Source of the DNA: Hyphomicrobiales bacterium
GTDB taxonomy: Bacteria; Pseudomonadota; Alphaproteobacteria; Rhizobiales; Rhizobiaceae
DNA length: 64,000 nt
Direction of reading: 5' to 3'
Assembly (NCBI GenBank): GCA_900466475.1
Contig: UBMI01000010.1
Location: forward strand, 636,452 to 700,451
Shown in pieces: positions 17,075 through 25,465 of the stretch (its first letter is position 1; each line of letters begins with the position of its first letter). A program made the position numbers and the translations under genes. Below the pieces are notes generated by a model, which saw nothing but the letters and a program-made list of their open reading frames with translations, ran no database searches and was not told where the DNA came from.

Positions 17075-17096
17075 CACATAAGCACAGACTTATGTG
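17075..17096. promoter_or_regulatory. ArsR operator palindrome
   Basis: CACATAAG-N6-CTTATGTG, a perfect 8-bp inverted repeat centred ~16 nt upstream of the ArsR start. Size and position fit the 12-2-12 type operators of ArsR repressors; binding is inferred. Confidence 0.65.
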
Positions 17097-17123
17097 ATTC
17101 GCAAGAGGGCCGCATGGACAGGC

Positions 17124-17474
17124 TTACTCAGCGCGGTGCAGCCTCTGTCCGGCGACATCCAGAATTTCCTCCGCCATCTCTTCGCTGGTCGCGATGCGCG
17201 CCAAGGTCAGCGCGCCGACGAACGTGGCGAAGGCGGTTATTCCCTTGCGGCGGCTGGCTCTGGTGCCGGAAGGGCCGGAGCGGACGAGTTCGCTGCCGAG
17301 GGAGGAGATGGGGCAGGAGGGTATGGCCTTTCCGCCGGCCGGGGTACATTCGATATAGGCATTGACAGCCTCGTCGAAGCCAGCCTCGTCGATGACGATC
17401 GAGGCCTTTGTCAACCAGAACCGCGCGGTTTTCGAGCCGACGGCCTGGGGCCTGCGGTCAATCGGGCCAAGCAT
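17124..17474 (-). pseudogene. Remnant of a TetR/AcrR-family regulator
   Basis: The minus-strand frame reads like the C-terminal ligand domain of a TetR regulator: FDEAVNAY, then CPISSLGSELVRSG (usual form CPxAALGxExxR), then FATFVGALTLARI and EEILDVAGQRL. The N-terminal helix-turn-helix is missing. The stretch between the two conserved blocks is also shorter than in the family, which suggests an internal deletion. It abuts the AraC gene (stop at 17568), whose arrival may have truncated it. Confidence 0.6.
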
Positions 17475-17567
17475 TGCTTGCGGCGAGGTAAAGCCGCCGG
17501 GAAGTTTGCCGCGGTCGCGCCCAATAAGCCCGGTCGCTCGAGCGGCGGATGGCCGCTGGAGCCGAAC

Positions 17568-18467
17568 TCAAGCGACCACGGCCAGGCCGGGCGAAGCGCG
17601 CAGTCGGGCTATGTCGCGCGCCGGCGGCTCGCCAAAGTGGCGGCGATATTCGCGACTGAATTGCGAAGGGCTTTCGTAACCGACGAGGAAGGCCGCAGTC
17701 GCGATGTCCATGTCCTGGACCAGCATCAGGCTGCGCGCGTCCTGCAGACGGAGCTGCTTCTGGAATTGCAGCGGCGTCATCGCCGTTACAGCGCGAAAGT
17801 GCTCGTGCAGGCTTGAGGGACTCATGCCGACTTCCGCGGCAAGCCGCTCGATGCTGAAGCGTTCCCGGAAATTCTGCCCGATCCAGGCGATGGCGCGGCC
17901 GACCTGGGCCACCCGACCCTGGCTGGAGGTAATGTAGCGCATCCTGGCGCCATCAGGGCCGGCAAGCAGACGATAGAGAATTTCCTGCTCGGCAAGCGGC
18001 CCGAGCACGGGCAGCGCCGCCGGATCGTCGAGCAGGCGCAACAGGCGCAGCGCCGCGTCGAGCAGGCCGGCGCCGGCGTCGGACACGGTCTTGCCGATGG
18101 GCTGGAAGGGTGTTCCCGGCGGTGGCGGCACGCGCAACGCCAACTCCCCCAGCATGACCGGATCGAAATCGATGAACAGGCAGAGATAGGGCTTGTCAGG
18201 CGTCGCCTCGACAACCTGGCCCGTCACCGGCAAGTCGTAGGTCACGATCCCGTAGCGGCCGGGGGCGTATCTGAACACGTGGCTGCCCAGCGTGACCTCC
18301 TTTTGCCCCTGGGCGACGAGGCACAGTTGCGGCCGATAGACATTCGGCATCGGCATCGTCACCGTGGAGGATCGAGCAAGCGTCACACGTTCGATCGGGG
18401 TGGCGTGGAAGCCATCCTTCGAGACGTGCCGGGCAATCAACGCGGTGATTTCGGTCAGTATGTCCAT
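17568..18467 (-). CDS. AraC-family regulator with AraC-type N-terminal domain
   Basis: A 299-residue regulator. The N-terminal cupin-like domain (YRPQLCLVAQGQKEVTLG) is followed by two C-terminal helix-turn-helix motifs: FSIERLAAEVGMSPSSLHEHF and ATAAFLVGYESPSQFSREYRRHFG. The start at 18467 (MDILTEITALI) is favoured over 18533. It is divergent from an aldo/keto reductase at 18637, its probable target; AraC-AKR pairs of this kind are common. Confidence 0.9.
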   Translation of the reverse strand: MDILTEITALIARHVSKDGFHATPIERVTLARSSTVTMPMPNVYRPQLCLVAQGQKEVTLGSHVFRYAPGRYGIVTYDLPVTGQVVEATPDKPYLCLFIDFDPVMLGELALRVPPPPGTPFQPIGKTVSDAGAGLLDAALRLLRLLDDPAALPVLGPLAEQEILYRLLAGPDGARMRYITSSQGRVAQVGRAIAWIGQNFRERFSIERLAAEVGMSPSSLHEHFRAVTAMTPLQFQKQLRLQDARSLMLVQDMDIATAAFLVGYESPSQFSREYRRHFGEPPARDIARLRASPGLAVVA

Positions 18468-18636
18468 GAGGCGACCATTGCATATGCACGGAAGGGCGGC
18501 AATGCGAGGCGCGGCTTCTGGAGGATTGGGCATTAATCCCGGCGCATCAGGCTAACGGTGCGGCTTCGCTGCGCATCATGATGTCAGCACTGCCCGGGTC
18601 ACAGCAAACCCGGCGGCAGAACAAGCAGGAGCGAAC

Positions 18637-19590
18637 ATGACATCAGATAATCTGAAGATCCCCCCGGTCGCACTGGGGACCTGGGCCTGGGGCGACAGCG
18701 GCGAGGCTGGCGACGGCTATTTCGGCAGCCCTTTGACCCGGGCCGGCCTGGAAGACATTGCCGACAAGGCGCATGCGGCCGGCTTCACCCTGTGGGACAC
18801 CGCCATGGTATACGGCATGGGCCGTTCGGAGACCGTGCTCGGGGAGGTCCTGAAACGCTACGCCCGCAGCGACTACCAGCTCTCGACGAAGTTCACCCCG
18901 CAGGCTGCGGGGACCGGCGATGATCCCGTGGCAGACATGCTGGAGCAGAGCCTGGTGCGCCTCGGCACCGACTACATCGACCTTTACTGGATTCACAATC
19001 CGGCAGATGTGGCGCGTTGGACTCCCTGCGTGATTCCGTTGCTCAAGAGCGGGAAGGTCAAACATGTCGGCGTCTCGAACCACAACCTCGGTGAAATCGA
19101 GTTCGCCAACCGGATCCTCGGAGAGGCCGGGTTCCGGGTCGAGGCCATCCAGAACCACTACAGCCTCCTTTACCGCGGCTCCGAGAATGCCGGCATTCTG
19201 GACTACTGCCGCAACCAGGGTATCCCGTTCTTCGCCTATATGGTGCTCGAACAGGGCGCCCTCAGCGGCAAATACAGTCCGGAGAACCCGCTGCCCGAAG
19301 GCAGCAACCGGTCGAAGGCCTACAATGGCATGCTGTCCCAGCTAAAGGCGCTGACGGACAAGCTCGTCTCGATTGGCCAGAGCCAGGGTGCGGCAGCTCC
19401 CGATGTCGCGACAGCCTGGGCGATCGCCAAGGGTGCCACGCCGATCATCGGCGTCACCAGGCCCGACTATGTCGATGGTCTGGCCCGAGCCCGCACCATG
19501 ACGCTCTCCAGCAACGATATTGCGGAACTGGAAGCGCTCGCTGACGCCGCCAACGTGAACACTCGCGGCTGGTGGGAACAGGAAATGTGA
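18637..19590 (+). CDS. Aldo/keto reductase
   Basis: A 317-residue (beta/alpha)8 NADPH-dependent reductase. The catalytic tetrad of the family is present: Asp and Tyr in LWDTAMVYGMGRSE, Lys in STKFTP, His in YWIHNP. The cofactor end IIGVTRPDYVDGL sits near the C-terminus. It reduces an aldehyde or ketone of unknown identity. It is divergent from the AraC gene and followed by a 10-bp hairpin. Confidence 0.93.
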   Translation: MTSDNLKIPPVALGTWAWGDSGEAGDGYFGSPLTRAGLEDIADKAHAAGFTLWDTAMVYGMGRSETVLGEVLKRYARSDYQLSTKFTPQAAGTGDDPVADMLEQSLVRLGTDYIDLYWIHNPADVARWTPCVIPLLKSGKVKHVGVSNHNLGEIEFANRILGEAGFRVEAIQNHYSLLYRGSENAGILDYCRNQGIPFFAYMVLEQGALSGKYSPENPLPEGSNRSKAYNGMLSQLKALTDKLVSIGQSQGAAAPDVATAWAIAKGATPIIGVTRPDYVDGLARARTMTLSSNDIAELEALADAANVNTRGWWEQEM

Positions 19591-19631
19591 GTTGAAGGGC
19601 AGGCTACGGCAGGCCCCGGTCTTTTCTCAAG

Positions 19632-19656
19632 GGCAGCGCGGACAGACCGCGCTGCC
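19632..19656 (+). terminator. Terminator-like hairpin after the aldo/keto reductase
   Basis: GGCAGCGCGG-ACAGA-CCGCGCTGCC is a perfect 10-bp stem with a 5-nt loop, 41 nt after the reductase stop. It has no U tract, so termination may be weak or Rho-assisted. Confidence 0.5.
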
Positions 19657-19679
19657 GGGCTCGATCGGCCCGCGGCGGC

Positions 19680-19798
19680 GGATCTTTTTCTGCAACGGCA
19701 AGCTGGTCCGGGAAATCGGCAGGAAGCAGGCTTTCCCTTCGAAATGGCTTTTGAAACTGATGAGGCGGCCAAGGTTCCCGCCAGCCGGAAAAAGATCC
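19680..19798. repeat. Inverted repeat in a gene-free spacer
   Basis: GGATCTTTTTC (19680-19690) and GAAAAAGATCC (19788-19798) are perfect 11-bp inverted copies separated by 97 nt. They lie in the 286-nt spacer before the small Pro-rich gene. They could frame a folded RNA or be remnants of a small mobile repeat. Nothing else was seen in the spacer apart from the hairpin upstream. Confidence 0.3.
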
Positions 19799-19876
19799 CC
19801 CTCTCTGGAACATTGCAGCTCCGGCCCCGTTGGGTTTGCTCATGAAAGCCTGTCACGCAAGCCGGAGGATGAGACC

Positions 19877-20053
19877 ATGACAAGTCCTGTCACAGCCATC
19901 AGGATATTGGCGCCGGAACCTCCGTCGGTCCCCGTTCCGCCACCCGGAAAACCCGCCCCGCCCGTCAAGGAGCCCGCGCCGGACAAGCCTGACAATGACG
20001 AACCGTCGCCCGATCCCGGCGAAGGCGGGATACCCGTGGAGGCAGCGCCATGA
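19877..20053 (+). CDS. Proline-rich small protein
   Basis: A 58-residue low-complexity protein in which Pro, Glu, Lys and Asp dominate (PPPGKPAPPVKEPAP...). There is no signal peptide or membrane helix. Its stop codon overlaps the next start as ATGA, so it is translated together with the 35-residue membrane peptide downstream. A GGAG (19864-19867) ribosome site precedes it. Function unknown; a disordered cytosolic tail or linker partner is possible. Confidence 0.5.
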   Translation: MTSPVTAIRILAPEPPSVPVPPPGKPAPPVKEPAPDKPDNDEPSPDPGEGGIPVEAAP

Positions 20054-20157
20054 CGCCGGCAGCAAAATATCAGGTCAAGCATATGTCGATCTATATCGGC
20101 CTGATCGTGTCGGTCGCTGTCGTCATTACCGTCGGCGCATTCATCGCCGCCGGCTGA
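20050..20157 (+). CDS. 35-residue single-span membrane peptide
   Basis: A short gene that overlaps the Pro-rich gene by 4 nt. The product has a polar, basic N-terminus (MTPAAKYQVKH) and one hydrophobic helix (about residues 13-35, IYIGLIVSVAVVITVGAFIA). The coupling and the clear helix support a real gene. Together the pair may act as a membrane anchor plus disordered partner; that is inference. Confidence 0.5.
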   Translation: MTPAAKYQVKHMSIYIGLIVSVAVVITVGAFIAAG

Positions 20158-20223
20158 GAGGTTTTCTGGAACAAAGCTACGGCGGGGCGGTTCGGCTCGA
20201 TCATCATCAGTGGGAGCATTGTC

Positions 20224-20499
20224 ATGACCGGACATCCGCAAGGCGCGAATTTCGCGCTTGTGCCGTCAGGCGAGCCGAATATCTTCCACCTGACTGTCGA
20301 AGGCCAATATGTCGGAACCATCGCCGGCAGCAGCGAGAGTCTGTCGATGGCAAAACCCTGGGGGTGGCGCCTGCTGATTGCCGATGGGACGCTGGGCGAT
20401 CTGCCGCTGGCCGGCCGGTCGCACAATATCGACGAAGCGCTGGCCGATGCCAGACACGCCTACGAACGGCATCGGGACGAGCTTTCGCATCGCATGTGA
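20224..20499 (+). CDS. Small protein of unknown function
   Basis: A 91-residue cytosolic-looking protein with beta-rich N-terminal part (FALVPSGEPNIFHLTVEGQYVGTIAG) and a charged C-terminal helix (DEALADARHAYERHRDEL). The GTGGGAG at 20210-20216 supports the start. I do not recognise the family. It precedes the copper-associated operon by about 100 nt but need not belong to it. Confidence 0.55.
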   Translation: MTGHPQGANFALVPSGEPNIFHLTVEGQYVGTIAGSSESLSMAKPWGWRLLIADGTLGDLPLAGRSHNIDEALADARHAYERHRDELSHRM

Positions 20500-20601
20500 A
20501 CCGTTCTCGCCGCGGCGAACGAATGTCGCATTGAGCTTTCCCTCCGATGCCGCTATCACGGATTCGATGCTGAGGTAGGGGCCTTTCGGCGCAGGGGAAC
20601 G

Positions 20602-21009
20602 ATGCAACACCGTCTGAACGGGATCGAGCAATGGCTGGTGCGCATTCTGTGCACCATCGCGCTCGTCTTCGTCGGTCTTGCACACCAGATACCCGCCGCC
20701 GCCGAAAATGACCTGAGCCCTGCGGCACTTGCCCAATATGTGCTGCCCGACGGTACGCTGCCCACGCTTTGCGTCACCGTCACCGACGACAGTGGCAAGG
20801 AACACGGCAAGATCGCGCATCTCAATCCGTGCGAAGCCTGCCGTATCAGTGCCTCCGTCGTGCTGCCGCAGCCTGCCGATATCACCGGTGCGCGGATTGG
20901 CTTCACTGTTGCCGTCGAACTGCCGCGCCGCGTCGAAGCCTTCCATCGCGAGCTTTTCCCGCCGAATACGGGGCCGCGTGCCCCGCCTGCCAATCCGATC
21001 CTTGCCTGA
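20602..21009 (+). CDS. Exported DUF2946-like protein, first gene of copper locus
   Basis: A 135-residue protein with an N-terminal hydrophobic segment (residues 12-35, signal peptide or anchor). A central CEAC pair lies in the part resembling DUF2946-type proteins that often sit beside copper genes. GGGGA precedes the start. It lies 84 nt upstream of the PepSY membrane protein on the same strand, so it probably opens the operon. Family assignment is tentative. Confidence 0.6.
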   Translation: MQHRLNGIEQWLVRILCTIALVFVGLAHQIPAAAENDLSPAALAQYVLPDGTLPTLCVTVTDDSGKEHGKIAHLNPCEACRISASVVLPQPADITGARIGFTVAVELPRRVEAFHRELFPPNTGPRAPPANPILA

Positions 21010-21093
21010 ACCCGCATTGCGGCACGGGCCGTGATGCCTCCTGCAATCATGGCCGGGCTGTATTGAGCCGGCCGAGGATCCGGATCTACTTCC

Positions 21094-22464
21094 ATGTCTA
21101 TCATCACTGCCACTGAGGCAGAGAACGCCGTCTCGGGCGTTTCGCTCTATCGCGCGATCTGGCGCTGGCATTTTTTCGCCGGCCTGCTCGTCATTCCCTT
21201 CCTGCTGAACCTTGCCATTACCGGCTCGCTCTATCTCTTCAAGGACGAGATCAACAATTCGGTCTTTGCCTATCGTTACGTCGTGCAGCCTGCAGGCGAG
21301 CCGCTTGCGCCGCAAAGGATCGCCGATCTGGCGGCCGCAGCCGCACCGGGCTCGGTTGCGAGTTCCTACAAGGATCCGGCCGGGCCTGACCGGTCGGCGA
21401 TCGTCACGGTGTCTTCGGATGCCGGCTCGACGCTGGTCTTCGTCAATCCCTATGACGGCAAGGTGCTGGATACCGTCGGAACGACCGAGGAATTCAATTA
21501 TGTCGTCAAGCGCATCCATAGCCTCGCGCTCTTCGGGGGCATGCCCAACAAGCTGATCGAGATCACGGGCGGCTTTGCCATGGTGCTGGTCGTGACCGGC
21601 ATCTATCTCTGGTGGCCGCGGCGGCAGGCGGGCGGGGTGGTCACCGTGCGCGGCACGCCTTCGCGGCGGGTCTTCTGGCGGGATCTGCATGCGGTGACAG
21701 GCGCGTTTGCCGGCATCCTGATCTTCTTCATGGCGATGACGGGCATGCCCTGGTCCGGCTATTGGGGAGCCAATGTCAATGCCTGGCTGACGAGCCACGA
21801 TCTCGGCTATCCGGTGCAGCTCTGGGATGCCGTGCCGAAATCGCAGAAGGTGACCGAGGATATCCTGCCCAAGGCCGGCTGGATCGTCGAGAAGGCGCCG
21901 GTGCCGCTGTCGGAGATTGCGGCCGCACAGTCGAAGAAGCCGATCGGGCTCGATCGGGCGGTGGAGATTGCACGCGGTCTCGGCATGGCGCCGGGCTTCG
22001 ATCTTGCCATTCCCGGCAGCGAGAGCGGCGTCTATACGGCGGCGATCTATCCTGACGACCTGACCAAGGAGCGCACGCTTCACATCGACCAGTATTCCGG
22101 CAAGCCGCTCATCGATCTCTCCTTCGGGCAATATCCTTTCCTCGGTCGGGCGATAGAATGGGGCGTCAACGTGCATCAGGGGCAGGAATTCGGGCTCCTC
22201 AACCAGCTCCTGATGCTGGCGACCTGCCTCGCCATCATTCTCTCCTGCACAACCGGCATCGTCATGTGGTGGAAGCGGCGGCCGGCCGGCCGGCTCGGCG
22301 TGCCGCCAATGCCGCCACGGCGCTCGGTCTATTTCGGGCTATGGGCCATCGTGCTCGCCTTCGCCATCGCCTTTCCGATGAGCGGCCTCACGATCCTGCT
22401 GATGATCGCCCTCGACCAGACGGTGATCCGCTTCGTGCCGCCGCTGAAGCGCGCCTTTGCCTGA
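21094..22464 (+). CDS. PepSY-associated transmembrane protein
   Basis: A 456-residue inner-membrane protein. The first helix (IWRWHFFAGLLVIPFLLNL) is followed by a periplasmic PepSY-like part with NPYDGKVLDTVG, a VLVVTGIYLWWPRR helix, a second soluble part and C-terminal helices. The layout matches PepSY_TM proteins often linked to metal or siderophore reduction. Its place in a copper operon suggests a role in periplasmic copper handling or reduction, by inference. Confidence 0.88.
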   Translation: MSIITATEAENAVSGVSLYRAIWRWHFFAGLLVIPFLLNLAITGSLYLFKDEINNSVFAYRYVVQPAGEPLAPQRIADLAAAAAPGSVASSYKDPAGPDRSAIVTVSSDAGSTLVFVNPYDGKVLDTVGTTEEFNYVVKRIHSLALFGGMPNKLIEITGGFAMVLVVTGIYLWWPRRQAGGVVTVRGTPSRRVFWRDLHAVTGAFAGILIFFMAMTGMPWSGYWGANVNAWLTSHDLGYPVQLWDAVPKSQKVTEDILPKAGWIVEKAPVPLSEIAAAQSKKPIGLDRAVEIARGLGMAPGFDLAIPGSESGVYTAAIYPDDLTKERTLHIDQYSGKPLIDLSFGQYPFLGRAIEWGVNVHQGQEFGLLNQLLMLATCLAIILSCTTGIVMWWKRRPAGRLGVPPMPPRRSVYFGLWAIVLAFAIAFPMSGLTILLMIALDQTVIRFVPPLKRAFA

Positions 22465-22471
22465 GGAGGGG

Positions 22472-23392
22472 ATGATGAAGACCTTAGTTTCTCTCGTCCT
22501 TGGCCTGCTGGTTGCGACCGGTGCGGCGGCGCAGGACACTATCCGCATCGATCATGCGGCCTCGCATTCCATGGTGCCTGGCGCCAAGGTCGGCGACGGC
22601 TATCTCGCTATCACCAATAGCGGCGGCGAGCCGGACCGGCTTGTTGCCGCAAGCTCGGATCGGGCGAAGAGCGTGCAGTTGCACCAGATGACCATGGCGA
22701 ACGGCATCATGACCATGCGCGAGCTGAAAGGCGGGCTCGCCATTCCGGCCGGGCAGACAATCACGCTCGCGCCGAATTACCACCTGATGTTCCAGGACGT
22801 GGCCAAGCCCTTCAGGCAGGGCGAGACGATCCGCGCGGTGCTGCGCTTCGAAAAGGCCGGTGACATCACCGTCGATTTCGCCGTCGGCAAGATCGCCGGG
22901 CCGCTCGACGATGTCGGCGGTGCCGGGGGCATGGACCATGGCAGCATGGACCATGGGGCGATGAATATGCCTGGCATGGAAGGCATGGACATGTCGGGGC
23001 CGCCGCCTGAGGAGGCGATCCCCGAGACGCTGAAAACCATGTTCGAACGGCCGGACAAGCCGCTGACCATTCTGCCCGTGGTCGTCAGGAACGACTGGGC
23101 GATCGCCGGCTGGCAGCAGGATGGGCGCGGCGGCCGCGCGCTGCTGAAGAAGGGCCATCATGGCTGGAGCGTCTTTCTCTGCAGCGGCGACGGCATCCGG
23201 GAGGCCGCGGCGCTGGAGAAGGCCGGGCTTTCGGCTGACGATGCCAGGGCGCTGGCGGCGGATCTCGCCGACGCTGAGGCCAGGCTCGACCCCAAGGTGC
23301 TGGCGACGTTTGCAAGCTTCGAGGGCACCGTCATGATGGCGGGCGAGGCAGGCGACGCCGGTCAGGGTGGTCATGAGGGGCATGGGCAATGA
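22472..23392 (+). CDS. PCu(A)C copper chaperone fused to a copper-uptake-associated domain
   Basis: A 306-residue periplasmic protein with a signal peptide (cleavage near GAAAQ). Domain 1 is PCu(A)C: the Cu(I) motif H-(M)-X10-M-X21-H-X-M is visible between LHQMTMANG and YHLMFQD. A Met/His-rich linker follows (GGMDHGSMDHGAMNMPGM). Domain 2 (from about residue 195, FERPDKPLTILPVVV...) resembles copper uptake system-associated proteins normally encoded apart. It would pass Cu(I) towards SCO and cytochrome oxidase. It overlaps sco by 4 nt. Confidence 0.88.
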   Translation: MMKTLVSLVLGLLVATGAAAQDTIRIDHAASHSMVPGAKVGDGYLAITNSGGEPDRLVAASSDRAKSVQLHQMTMANGIMTMRELKGGLAIPAGQTITLAPNYHLMFQDVAKPFRQGETIRAVLRFEKAGDITVDFAVGKIAGPLDDVGGAGGMDHGSMDHGAMNMPGMEGMDMSGPPPEEAIPETLKTMFERPDKPLTILPVVVRNDWAIAGWQQDGRGGRALLKKGHHGWSVFLCSGDGIREAAALEKAGLSADDARALAADLADAEARLDPKVLATFASFEGTVMMAGEAGDAGQGGHEGHGQ

Positions 23393-23988
23393 GACAGAAG
23401 AGCCTTGCCATCACGGGCCTTGCCGCAAGTGCGGTCTTCGTCGGCGCGCTCGTCGCGCTGATGGTTTCGCTCTATCTTTCGGAGCCGCGGACGGGGCCTT
23501 TCGACCGGCAGTTTTCGCTGGTCGACGACAGGGGCAACGCGGTCGACCAGTCGATCTTCCGGGGCCATCCGGCGCTCGTCTATTTCGGCTATACGCATTG
23601 CCCGGAGGCCTGCCCGACGACGCTTTACGAGGTCGCCGACTGGCTCGGCACACTCGGTGATCAGGGCAGGGCGCTAAAGGCCTATTTCTTCTCCATCGAT
23701 CCGGAGCGCGACACGCAGGAGGTGATGCATGATTATGTCACCGCCTTCTCGAGCCGGATCATGGGTATTACCGGCACGCCGGAAGAGATGAGGAAGGTTT
23801 CGGACGGCTGGTTCATTCATGCGGCGAAACTGCCGTCCGAGGACGGCAATTATCACATGAGCCATACGGTTTCGCTGCTGATGATCGGTGCCGACGGACG
23901 ACTGAAAGGGTTGATTCCGTATGGAACGGATCGTGACGAGGCGCTGGCGAAGATCCGTGATGTGTTGCTCGGCGGAGGAGGCGCGTGA
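23389..23988 (+). CDS. SCO1/SenC-family copper chaperone
   Basis: A 199-residue thioredoxin-fold protein anchored by one N-terminal helix and facing the periplasm. The copper ligands are present: CxxxC in HCPEACPTT, and the distal His in MSHTVSLLMI. SCO proteins deliver copper to the CuA site of cytochrome c oxidase or reduce its cysteines. It overlaps the PCu(A)C gene, its usual partner in this delivery. Confidence 0.94.
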   Translation: MRQKSLAITGLAASAVFVGALVALMVSLYLSEPRTGPFDRQFSLVDDRGNAVDQSIFRGHPALVYFGYTHCPEACPTTLYEVADWLGTLGDQGRALKAYFFSIDPERDTQEVMHDYVTAFSSRIMGITGTPEEMRKVSDGWFIHAAKLPSEDGNYHMSHTVSLLMIGADGRLKGLIPYGTDRDEALAKIRDVLLGGGGA

Positions 23989-24051
23989 GATGGCCCGAGC
24001 AAGGGGATCGCGCCCAGTGAAAAGCGGTTCTCAGCAACAAACTCCGGCATC

Positions 24052-24070
24052 GAGCGGAATAAATCCGCTC
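24052..24070 (+). other. Intercistronic hairpin between sco and copC
   Basis: GAGCGGA-ATAAA-TCCGCTC, a 7-bp stem with no T run, lies in the 152-nt gap of the copper operon. It could be a weak attenuator or an mRNA processing site, separating the sco and copCD halves. Confidence 0.35.
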
Positions 24071-24140
24071 TCCGACTGTCTAACTCAGCGAGGGCCAGAC
24101 GCGCCATCGCCTGTCCCCATGAACCGAAAGGCATAATCCG

Positions 24141-24506
24141 ATGTCACGACTGACCCGCATTCTCTCCGTTGCCACCATCGCAAGCATTGCCCTTGCCGGC
24201 CAGGCATTCGCCCATGCGCATCTGAAAAGCTCCGTGCCGGCAGACAAGTCAGCCGTTGCATCCCCCAATGAACTTGATCTCACCTTCACCGAGGAGCTGA
24301 ACCTCAAGTTCAGCGGCGTCACCGTCACCGGCCCCGATAAGGGCGAGGTCAAGCTCGGCGATGTCATGCTCATGGACGGCGACAAGGTGCTGATGGTGCC
24401 GGTGTCCGACAGGCTCGCGCCCGGCAGCTATACGGTCGACTGGCATGTGCTTTCGACCGACGGGCACAAGACAGAGGGCAACTTCACCTTCACCGTAAAG
24501 CCCTGA
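24141..24506 (+). CDS. copC: Periplasmic copper-binding protein CopC
   Basis: A 121-residue protein with signal peptide and mature N-terminus HAHLKSSVPA, where the first His is the N-terminal Cu(II) ligand of the family. The C-terminal half carries the expected WHVLSTDGHKTEGNFTF with its second His pair. The beta-barrel binds copper in the periplasm and passes it to CopD. The stop overlaps the copD start. Confidence 0.94.
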   Translation: MSRLTRILSVATIASIALAGQAFAHAHLKSSVPADKSAVASPNELDLTFTEELNLKFSGVTVTGPDKGEVKLGDVMLMDGDKVLMVPVSDRLAPGSYTVDWHVLSTDGHKTEGNFTFTVKP

Positions 24507-25393
24507 TGACACCGGATATCGCCAACATCGCCTGCCGTTTCGTCTTTGACGGAGCTGCCCTGTTTCTCTGGGGCAGCGCTGCCTATCTGTGGCTGCTCGT
24601 GCCAGAGCGCCTGAGCGGCAGCATCTGGGTAAGGCTCACGGGCTGGCGCATCGCGGCGGTGGTGCTGGCCGTGCTTGCGACACTGGTGCTTCTGCCGGTG
24701 CGCTGCGCCATGATCGGCAATGGCTGGGCGGACGGGCTGGACGGCGATGTGATGATATCGGTGCTGACGGCGACCTCCATCGGCACGGCCTGGGCCTGGC
24801 AGGCGGCATTTGCCGCTCTTCTCCTTCTGGTGACATTGCTGCCGTTGCGGCGGAAGGTTGCCGCGACGGCCATCGTTTCGGGCCTGCTGCTCTGCGGCCT
24901 GTCGCTGACGGGCCATGCGGCGATGAACGACGGATGGCTGCGGGTGCTGCACCGGGCGAACGACATGGTGCACGTGCTCGCGGGCGGCGCCTGGGTGGGC
25001 GCGCTGATCCCCGTGGCGCTCGTGCTTTGCCGGCTTGGAGACGGGATGGCGGGAGCGGATGCCCTGACAGCGCTGATCCGCTTCTCGAGGGCGGGGCATG
25101 TGGCCGTGGCGCTGGTCATTTTATCCGGCGTGGCAAACAGTCTGCTGATCATCGGCGGGCTGCCGCTCGACTGGAGCGTCGCCTATCAGCGGCTGCTCTC
25201 CCTGAAGATCGCGCTTGCCATGCTGATGATGCTGATCGCCGTCTTCAACCGCTACGGGCTGGTGCCGCTGATGGTCCGGTCGCACTCGGCCGGAAAAGCG
25301 CTGGCGGCGGGGACCGTGGGCGAGATCATGCTCGCCGTCTGTGTTGTCGCGCTCGTTGCCTGGTTCGGGACGCTGGAGCCTTTCCCGGGCTAG
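24506..25393 (+). CDS. copD: Copper homeostasis membrane protein CopD
   Basis: A 295-residue inner-membrane protein with about eight helices. Conserved His and polar residues lie in LSLTGHAAMND, LHRANDMVHVLAGGAWVGAL and FSRAGHVAVALVILSGVANS. With CopC it brings copper into the cytoplasm. It overlaps copC by 1 nt. The stop codon merges with a CTAGAGCG sequence resembling one end of the short rhizobial repeat seen at 46305. Confidence 0.92.
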   Translation: MTPDIANIACRFVFDGAALFLWGSAAYLWLLVPERLSGSIWVRLTGWRIAAVVLAVLATLVLLPVRCAMIGNGWADGLDGDVMISVLTATSIGTAWAWQAAFAALLLLVTLLPLRRKVAATAIVSGLLLCGLSLTGHAAMNDGWLRVLHRANDMVHVLAGGAWVGALIPVALVLCRLGDGMAGADALTALIRFSRAGHVAVALVILSGVANSLLIIGGLPLDWSVAYQRLLSLKIALAMLMMLIAVFNRYGLVPLMVRSHSAGKALAAGTVGEIMLAVCVVALVAWFGTLEPFPG

Positions 25394-25465
25394 AGCGGCA
25401 CCTGCAGACCGTCTCGCTTTCCGCCCGGAAACCGGCTAAACGGGAGGGAACAACACATTGCAAGG

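Noticed and set aside
20266..22176. Long minus-strand open frame (636 codons) opposite the PepSY and small genes
   Set aside because: The product is His/Arg/Gly-rich with no domain, and the plus strand carries recognisable PepSY and DUF2946-like proteins. It is an antisense shadow of high-GC coding DNA.
25390..25450. Possible second copy of the CTAGAGCG repeat after copD
   Set aside because: Only one end matches; no CGCTCTAG partner lies within a similar distance.
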